Shown here in pieces: positions 63,774 through 64,000 of a stretch of DNA of 64,000 nucleotides. The position numbers and the translations under genes were made by a program. This DNA comes from Fasciola hepatica (lineage: Eukaryota > Platyhelminthes > Trematoda > Plagiorchiida > Fasciolidae). Positions within the stretch are counted from its first letter, which is position 1; each line of letters opens with the position of its first letter. The DNA lies in the NCBI GenBank assembly GCA_948099385.1, contig CANUEZ040000205.1, forward strand, positions 682,001-746,000, given 5' to 3'. The notes under the pieces were generated by a model, which worked only from the letters and a program-made list of their open reading frames with translations, did no database searches and was not told the origin of the DNA.

Positions 63774-64000
63774 TGTATAATATGATTGATCATGCAGCTT
63801 GAACGCTCAACTGAGCATTGAAATCCATGGAAGCACTGTACAGCTGTTTCATCCTCTAAGGGACTCGACTCATCAGCAGTGCACATCGACCGAGCCCCCA
63901 CGGGCACTCCAACAACCGGTGAACCATTGTGAATCGAACAACTTAACAACACAAGTCTATCCGGGATGGCTATCAACGCTTTGTTCAACATCTACACTAC
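63774..64000 (+). repeat. Partial monomer cut by the right window edge
   Basis: The first 227 bases of an R monomer, ending at CATCTACACTAC. It has CCATGGAAGC, GAGCCCCCACGGGC and ACAAGTCTATCCGGG, the last shared with the copy near 63,095. The array clearly continues. Confidence 0.95.

Larger units (their letters stand above)
1..64000 (+). repeat. Tandem satellite array, about 431 bp monomer, fills the window
   Basis: The same unit recurs 148 times in one orientation with no interruption. I phase each monomer to begin at TGTATAATATGATTGATCA, just after the pentamer tract, and to end with the next (AGATT)n tract. In order it holds the TGATCA palindrome, the GCTCAACTGAGC dyad, ACAGCTGT, GTGCAC, ACCGGT, a GAATCGAAC segment, the domain-specific GTAC/TAGG segment, TGCATGCA and CAATTG, then the pentamer tract. 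Spacing of tract ends gives 425-461 bp. No transposon, inversion or unique sequence breaks the array, and neither array edge is in the window. Such arrays are usually centromeric, pericentromeric or otherwise heterochromatic in eukaryotes; that location is inferred, not seen. Confidence 0.98.
9836..64000 (+). repeat. Right (R) domain of the satellite: 406 + 5n monomers
   Basis: R monomers carry a 6-bp longer segment, GCTTCAAATTTGAATGG, in place of GCTTTCAATGG, plus GTAGGGGCCTAAGTAC, GATCGACTCC and usually CCATGGAAG. Lengths follow 406 + 5n: 426 (n=4), 431 (n=5) and 436 (n=6). The 425, 430 and 435 bp copies each show a one-base loss, usually GGTGACCATTG for GGTGAACCATTG or GATAGTAG for GATTAGTAG. 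Tracts are usually interrupted. The domain continues past the right window edge. Confidence 0.95.

Noticed and set aside
1..64000. Ribosomal RNA or 5S gene tandem array
   Set aside because: The period is plausible for 5S clusters, but no conserved 5S or other rRNA segment is recognisable and the sequence lacks a Pol III terminator run.

Overview
The whole 64 kb window is one head-to-tail satellite DNA array. I see no protein-coding gene, RNA gene, transposon, CRISPR array or unique flanking DNA, and both window edges cut through a monomer. I located 148 copies of one landmark, a short pentanucleotide (AGATT)n tract followed by TGTATAATATG. They divide the window into 147 complete monomers of about 425-461 bp plus a partial monomer at each end. 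All copies lie in the same orientation. Arrays of this length, with an embedded microsatellite and higher-order periodicities, are typical of eukaryotic centromeric or heterochromatic satellites. Nothing in the sequence identifies the species.

Layout. Bases 1 to about 9,835 are a 'left' (L) domain. Its monomers are 400 + 5n bp, where n is the pentamer copy number (6-12, mostly pure). Its markers are GTACGGGCCGAAGTAC, GCTTTCAATGG and GATCCACTCC. A hybrid monomer at 9,575-10,005 joins it to the 'right' (R) domain, which runs to the window end. R monomers are 406 + 5n bp, with n usually 4-6 and tracts usually interrupted (AGATC, AGACT, TGTTC). R markers are GTAGGGGCCTAAGTAC, GCTTCAAATTTGAATGG and GATCGACTCC. 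Almost every length that departs from these two rules is explained by a visible one-base indel.

Higher-order structure inside R: an 862 bp dimer (13,471-15,194); a 1,288 bp trimer in two nearly identical copies (15,626-18,201); a 1,292 bp trimer (21,214-24,232); an 855-856 bp A/B dimer that dominates 30,264-40,969, with eight consecutive copies from 34,124; an 857 bp dimer (42,251-43,969); a cluster of a CCCCTCG variant (43,970-46,545); and looser trimers around 49,137-52,993. The last 4 kb is more heterogeneous.

The most interesting signals are short patches of L-type sequence inside R monomers (and the reverse), shared rare haplotypes many kilobases apart, and the 5-bp quantisation of monomer length. 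Together they record gene conversion, unequal exchange and slippage. Open reading frames of 74-93 codons recur on both strands only because the repeat recurs. They are broken by one-base indels in whole monomer families, and I do not annotate them as genes.
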